From: Akkermansiaceae bacterium | GTDB taxonomy: Bacteria > Verrucomicrobiota > Verrucomicrobiia > Verrucomicrobiales > Akkermansiaceae | Reading direction: 5' to 3' | Assembly: GCA_015062045.1 (NCBI GenBank) | Contig: SUVJ01000009.1 | Location: 1-44,981 of the forward strand | DNA length: 44,981 bases | Shown: one piece after another, positions 41,577-44,981 of the stretch | Layout of the letters: every line of letters begins with the position of its first letter | Position numbering within the stretch: the first letter of the stretch is position 1 | Made by a program: the position numbers and the translations under genes | Notes under the pieces: model-generated | What the model saw: only the letters and a program-made list of their open reading frames with translations | Database searches by the model: none | Told to the model about the DNA's origin: nothing

Positions 41577-41841
41577 TAAGGCTGTTTACATTGATTCGGT
41601 TGTTGTATCGGAGCGTGTGAACAATTTGTGAAATGGCAATTTGTTTATATCGCAGGGTGGGACTTAAGTCCCACTTTTTATTGGGGGCATGCCTTTATAA
41701 TATATGTTGGACTAAAGTCCAACACTCCGATAATATTCGCCCCCGCAACTACCAATTTGTAGGCGCTCCGGTAGATAAAAAACAAACAAGCCACAGCGGT
41801 GGTGCTGTGGCTTGCTGAAAAAAGTGGGCAGCGCAAACTCT
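41577..41841. repeat. intergenic region with three perfect palindromes
   Basis: GTGGGACTTAAGTCCCAC (41657-41674) is a perfect 18-base palindrome followed by TTTTTA, a likely terminator for the small plus-strand gene. GTTGGACT-aa-AGTCCAAC (41706-41723) is a related hairpin. The strings AATGGCAATTTG (about 41634) and CAATTTGTAGG (about 41753) recur near 44888, hinting at a shared repeat. A third hairpin ends the minus-strand TPR gene. No gene was seen. Confidence 0.65.
41787..41814 (-). terminator. terminator of the TPR protein gene
   Basis: CAAGCCACAGC and GCTGTGGCTTG form a perfect 11-base-pair stem; on the minus strand it is followed by TTTGTTTTTTAT. Confidence 0.85.
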
Positions 41842-43215
41842 TCACGAGTAAGCGGACTCTACGCGGTGGGCAACATCCTTGTAGCCGTAGTCCACCTCGT
41901 AAATGGCTTTGAAGTTTTCCAAAGATTTCTCCTTGTTGCCGGCGGTCTCGTAGAGGGTGCCAATCATGTAGAGAATCTCCTTCTTGGTGTCGTCCATAGC
42001 CACCAGCTCCTTGTCGGCGTCCTCCAACTGGCGAATAGCCATATCCGTCATGTTCTTGGCTGCATAGCACTTGCCGAGCATGAGCATGGCCTTGATGCGC
42101 AGGTTGGGGTTGGTGCGGGCACGCTGCAAGGCGGGTATAGCCTCGCTCTGCATACCGGCATCGAACAGGGCCTGGCCATACTTGAACTGCAGCTGGGCAT
42201 CCGTGGGGTTGGCTTCCACGCGGGCCTTGGCATCTTCCACCACAGCCATGGCAACCTCTTGCTTGCGGGCGTCGTATGCGGCACGGGCCTCCTCGTTGGT
42301 GGGGTCTGCTGCCAGCACTTGCTCGTAGTAGGCAAGCTCTGCCTGCAGGGCTTTCTCGTGCATTTCAGAGGCTTTGTCGTTAATGGAAACGTCTGCACCG
42401 CCGCTCAGCTGGAATGCGTAAGCGTAGAAAGAGTAGGAGTTGGCATAGTCTTCCATCTGCTCGTAGATGGAGGCAATGTCTTTAACAACCTGCAAATTGG
42501 TGTTATCCACGGCGTATTGCTCAGAGAGTTGGGCGAGGCGTTGCTCCATTTCTGCACGGGTAAGACCCATCTTATCTGCACTTTCAAGATCGGTGGTAGC
42601 TGTGGCGTTCTTCATCTTGGTGCGGAAGTCGCCGGAGCCCTCCCAGTTACCCTTCTTCATGGTAGCACGGGCGGAGCAGTCTTTTTCACCACGCTGGGCA
42701 ATGGCATCCGTGCGGTCGATTTTGAGGATGCGCTGGTAGGCATCTGCCGCCTCGGCAAACATCTCGTTCTTGATGTAGTGGTTGGCCAGCAAGTGCAGGT
42801 GCTTCTTGGGGTTAGGCTGCCCTTGACAAATGGTCTCCATGGCAAAGGCTGCCAGTGTGGGCAGGCCTAAGTCATTGGCGGCATTGAAGAGCGCCTCGTT
42901 AGCCGTGACAGAGTAGGGATCCCTCTCCAACTCGTCCTCCACGCTCACAATAACGGTGGCAGGGTCTTTGCGAGAGGTGGTGATGCGCATGCCGCCGAAG
43001 AGAGAGGAGCGGCGCCCGGCATCCGGTGTGCTCTTAATCTCACAAGCGCGCAGTACCTTGCGGCCCTCCAGGAAACCCGGGGCGCGTTTAATGAGCGTCT
43101 TGAGAATGCTGACGGCGTATTTGTAGTTTTTTGCAGCCACAGCTTGCTGAGCCTTAACCCAAAGGGAGGCTTCTGCCGGCTCCAGCTGGCGGTCTGTTAT
43201 AATGCTGATACTCAT
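41842..43215 (-). CDS. tetratricopeptide-repeat protein
   Basis: A 457-residue soluble, helical protein with TPR units at both ends: ASLWVKAQQAVAAKNYKYAVSILKTLIKRAPG near the N terminus, AANHYI/EAADAYQRILKIDR around 150-180, and a run from about 290 to 450 (QLQFKYGQALFDAGMQSEAI and following). TPRs bind partner proteins. No signal peptide is seen if translation begins at ATG 43215, chosen over the ORF-track GTG (43293) because the promoter puts the transcript start between them. Like aspS it uses C-ending codons, suggesting high expression. It is transcribed against the flow of its neighbours. Confidence 0.82.
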   Translation of the reverse strand: MSISIITDRQLEPAEASLWVKAQQAVAAKNYKYAVSILKTLIKRAPGFLEGRKVLRACEIKSTPDAGRRSSLFGGMRITTSRKDPATVIVSVEDELERDPYSVTANEALFNAANDLGLPTLAAFAMETICQGQPNPKKHLHLLANHYIKNEMFAEAADAYQRILKIDRTDAIAQRGEKDCSARATMKKGNWEGSGDFRTKMKNATATTDLESADKMGLTRAEMEQRLAQLSEQYAVDNTNLQVVKDIASIYEQMEDYANSYSFYAYAFQLSGGADVSINDKASEMHEKALQAELAYYEQVLAADPTNEEARAAYDARKQEVAMAVVEDAKARVEANPTDAQLQFKYGQALFDAGMQSEAIPALQRARTNPNLRIKAMLMLGKCYAAKNMTDMAIRQLEDADKELVAMDDTKKEILYMIGTLYETAGNKEKSLENFKAIYEVDYGYKDVAHRVESAYS

Positions 43216-43283
43216 AAGTGTGTGTAAGAAAAATATGCGGCGATTACGGCATGCGTATATACCGTAACTCAGTACGTTCACCA

Positions 43284-43312
43284 TATATACCACATAATCC
43301 GCGTGATTTCAA
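43284..43312 (-). promoter_or_regulatory. promoter of the TPR protein gene
   Basis: On the minus strand, TTGAAA (43312-43307), a 17-base spacer and TATATA (43289-43284) give a leader of about 62 bases, which contains the hairpin TTACGG/CCGTAA. Confidence 0.6.
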
Positions 43313-43352
43313 CCTTGTTTTTTAAAAAAATTATGGCAAAATAACTTGCGTG

Positions 43353-44045
43353 ATGAGGATAGATGCCATTTTGAGCCGTTTTGGTTATTGCTCCCGCAGG
43401 GAAGCCGCCTTGTGGGTCAAGCGCGGGCGTGTTACGGTGCCGGGGAGAACGCTCAAATCAGCCTCAGACAAGGCAGAGCCGGCAGAGGTGCTCATAGATG
43501 GTGAACCTGTGGAGTTTGTTAACGGTTTGTATGTTGCCCTTCACAAACCGCTTGGTTGCACATGCAGCCATAAGGAGGCCGGTGAGTTGGTGTATGATCT
43601 GCTGCCCCCGCAGTGGCTTAACCGCAGTAATGGCGTGAGCACCGTAGGCCGATTGGATAAGGAAACAAGCGGCTTACTGTTGTTGACGGATGACGGCGCG
43701 TTTGTGCACGCCCTCACCAGCCCCAAAAAACATGTGCCCAAGGTGTATGAGTTTGAAACTGCTGCCCCCATCCCCGAGCCTGCCGTGGCTCTCTTTGCCT
43801 CCGGTGAGCTCTTGTTGGATGGCGAGACCACCCCATGCCTGCCTGCGGAGCTGCAAATCACCGCCCCATGCCACGGGCTGCTTACCCTGCACGAGGGGCG
43901 CTACCACCAAGTGCGCCGCATGTTGGCCGCTGTGGGTGCCCCTGTTATTAGCCTTACCCGCACCGCCATAGGCCCCTTAAAATTGGCAGATTTACATTTG
44001 ACCCCGGGGGAATGGGCAGAGATTGACCCCACCATCTTTTCATGA
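43353..44045 (+). CDS. rsuA: 16S rRNA pseudouridine synthase, RsuA-like
   Basis: A 230-residue enzyme of the RsuA/RluB/E/F group that isomerises a uridine in rRNA. The N-terminal S4 RNA-binding domain reads RIDAILSRFGYCSRREAALWVKRGRVTV. The catalytic Asp is in VGRLDKETSGLLLLTDDG, and the family ending LHEGRYHQVRRMLAAVGAPV follows. The length equals that of E. coli RsuA, which makes Psi516 of 16S rRNA; the RluB/E/F alternative is not excluded. ATG 43353 is chosen over the GTG one codon earlier. It overlaps the next gene by 4 bases (ATGA), so two pseudouridine synthases are co-translated. Confidence 0.85.
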   Translation: MRIDAILSRFGYCSRREAALWVKRGRVTVPGRTLKSASDKAEPAEVLIDGEPVEFVNGLYVALHKPLGCTCSHKEAGELVYDLLPPQWLNRSNGVSTVGRLDKETSGLLLLTDDGAFVHALTSPKKHVPKVYEFETAAPIPEPAVALFASGELLLDGETTPCLPAELQITAPCHGLLTLHEGRYHQVRRMLAAVGAPVISLTRTAIGPLKLADLHLTPGEWAEIDPTIFS

Positions 44046-44827
44046 GTTTCGACATGCCCATAGCCGTGCACGCCGACTTTACCGTGTTGTATGAAGATGC
44101 GGATGTGTTGGCTGTGGACAAAGCAGCCCCCTTGCTCACCCACCCCACGGGCGAGAAAAACGAGCCTACCCTATGGCATGGCGTAAAAGAACTGTTGGCG
44201 TATGAGCTGGCTTGCGGCGGGCAGGTGTCCCTGGTCAACAGGCTGGACCGCGAGACCAGCGGTATCACCCTCATTGCAAAAAATGCCGCTGCCGCAAGAG
44301 AGCTGGGCAAGGCCATGCAACACCGCCTCTTGCATAAAGAATACCTCGCCGTGGTGCAGGGTACCCCGCTGTGGAGCACCGCCTGCTGTGCAGAGCCTAT
44401 TTTACGGATGGAGGATGTTGCGCCCACCCGCATCCACGTGCGCCAATGTTGCCACCCCCAAGGCCGCCCCTGCCGTACGGAGTTTGAGGTGCTGCGCCGT
44501 GTGCCTGCCCGTAAGCATCTGCCTGCCATGGCTCTTGTTCGCTGCACCCCCCACACGGGGCGCATGCACCAAATCCGTGTTCACCTGGCCTACCTGGGAC
44601 ACCCCATTGTTGGCGATAAAATTTACGGAGGCGATGAGCAGAATTACCTGGACTTCATTGCCCATGGCTGGACACCTCAGCTTGCCTCCCGTCTTTTTTT
44701 GGAGCGTCATGCCCTCCATGCTTCCGCCCTCTCTTTCCCCTATGCCGGTACCTCCATTAACGTCAGCAGCCCCATGCCGCGCGACATGAGGCTGCTGTTG
44801 GAAGAAGGGGGTATTTTATGTTGCTGA
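44042..44827 (+). CDS. RluA-family pseudouridine synthase
   Basis: A 261-residue RNA pseudouridine synthase without an S4 domain. The catalytic motif is VNRLDRETSGITLIAKN; LHKEYLAVVQG, the CTPHTGRMHQIRVHLAYLGHPIVGD block and the closing helix are all of the RluA family. Possible targets are sites in 23S rRNA or tRNA; without the S4 domain it resembles the RluA/TruC type more than RluC/RluD. Cysteines are unusually frequent (ACC, QCC, GILCC). It overlaps the rsuA-like gene by 4 bases. Confidence 0.87.
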   Translation: MSFDMPIAVHADFTVLYEDADVLAVDKAAPLLTHPTGEKNEPTLWHGVKELLAYELACGGQVSLVNRLDRETSGITLIAKNAAAARELGKAMQHRLLHKEYLAVVQGTPLWSTACCAEPILRMEDVAPTRIHVRQCCHPQGRPCRTEFEVLRRVPARKHLPAMALVRCTPHTGRMHQIRVHLAYLGHPIVGDKIYGGDEQNYLDFIAHGWTPQLASRLFLERHALHASALSFPYAGTSINVSSPMPRDMRLLLEEGGILCC

Positions 44828-44981
44828 TTTTTTGCTAAATCCCTTTTTATCTGCCCTTCGTAAATCGGGGACCTCAAAAAACTCGCCAAATGGCAATTTG
44901 TAGGGGATACCCTGCGGACGAATGCCCGCCGAAATCAGAGCCCCGGCGAGGGGCGATATATGGTAGCCCGGCGGTGGAGCC
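44828..44981. repeat. right-end intergenic palindromic repeat (cut by the window edge)
   Basis: No gene was seen. The stretch contains AATGGCAATTTGTAGG (also partly found near 41634 and 41753) and a GC-rich palindromic segment with CCCCGGCGAGGGG and AGCCCGGCGGTGGAGCC. The last string matches one arm of the hairpin at 67-101 on the opposite strand, so both window ends seem to carry members of one dispersed repeat family. Confidence 0.55.

Noticed and set aside
41812-42870. 352-residue plus-strand ORF opposite the TPR gene
   Set aside because: Antisense shadow caused by the TPR gene's codon bias; it also covers that gene's terminator.

Overview
The window looks like chromosomal DNA of a Verrucomicrobia-type bacterium, most likely an Akkermansia-like gut lineage. 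This is inferred, not proven. The grounds are a mucin/blood-group-type GH110 alpha-galactosidase, a fused CobA-HemD next to HemA, many small lipoproteins, weak Shine-Dalgarno signals, and GC-rich palindromes at both window ends. No phage, IS element, transposase, CRISPR array or rRNA was recognised.

Layout. Bases 1-16.6 kb are almost entirely minus-strand genes. From left to right they are: a small AP2-like DNA-binding protein; metallophosphoesterase; SpoU rRNA methylase; GH110; an MmeI-like type IIL restriction-modification protein; TcdA; YmdB-like phosphodiesterase; UspA; a lipoprotein; RseP; an MFS transporter with a MerR regulator; a C_GCAxxG_C_C protein; a DEAD-box helicase; and two related envelope proteins. 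A tRNA zone (16.5-17.2 kb) holds tRNA-Arg(CCG), two identical tRNA-Gly(GCC) genes, and a duplicated block of tRNA fragments, terminators and perfect hairpins. From 17.4 to 41.6 kb every gene is on the plus strand: ankyrin lipoprotein, polysaccharide deacetylase, CobA-HemD and HemA, a four-gene uncharacterised envelope cluster, CstA-type transporter, a PBP1A-like protein, a conserved unknown protein, SufS, an EVE-McrB/McrC restriction pair, AspS and two small proteins. A TPR protein (minus) and two pseudouridine synthases (RsuA, RluA family) close the window.

How the parts work together. Two independent defence systems are present: a self-contained MmeI-like enzyme, and a modification-dependent McrBC/LlaJI-type pair whose McrB carries an EVE (modified-base reader) domain. 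Envelope functions recur: a deacetylase, RseP, a class A PBP, lipoproteins and the envelope cluster. tRNA/rRNA maturation genes are scattered: RlmB-like, TcdA, RsuA, RluA, AspS, HemA and a DbpA-like helicase.

Most notable points. (1) The PBP1A-like protein keeps its glycosyltransferase motifs, but its transpeptidase SxxK and SxN motifs read TALL and SKI, so the transpeptidase half is probably dead. (2) The EVE-McrB/McrC pair has an unrecognised N-terminal domain. (3) Many TTGNNN-N16-18-TANNNT promoters sit so close to start codons that leaderless or near-leaderless mRNAs are predicted. (4) A tRNA-derived direct repeat lies exactly at the minus-to-plus gene orientation switch. (5) An envelope gene cluster at 22.1-28.2 kb contains a transglutaminase-like protein. 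All calls come from reading motifs by eye; no database search was possible.
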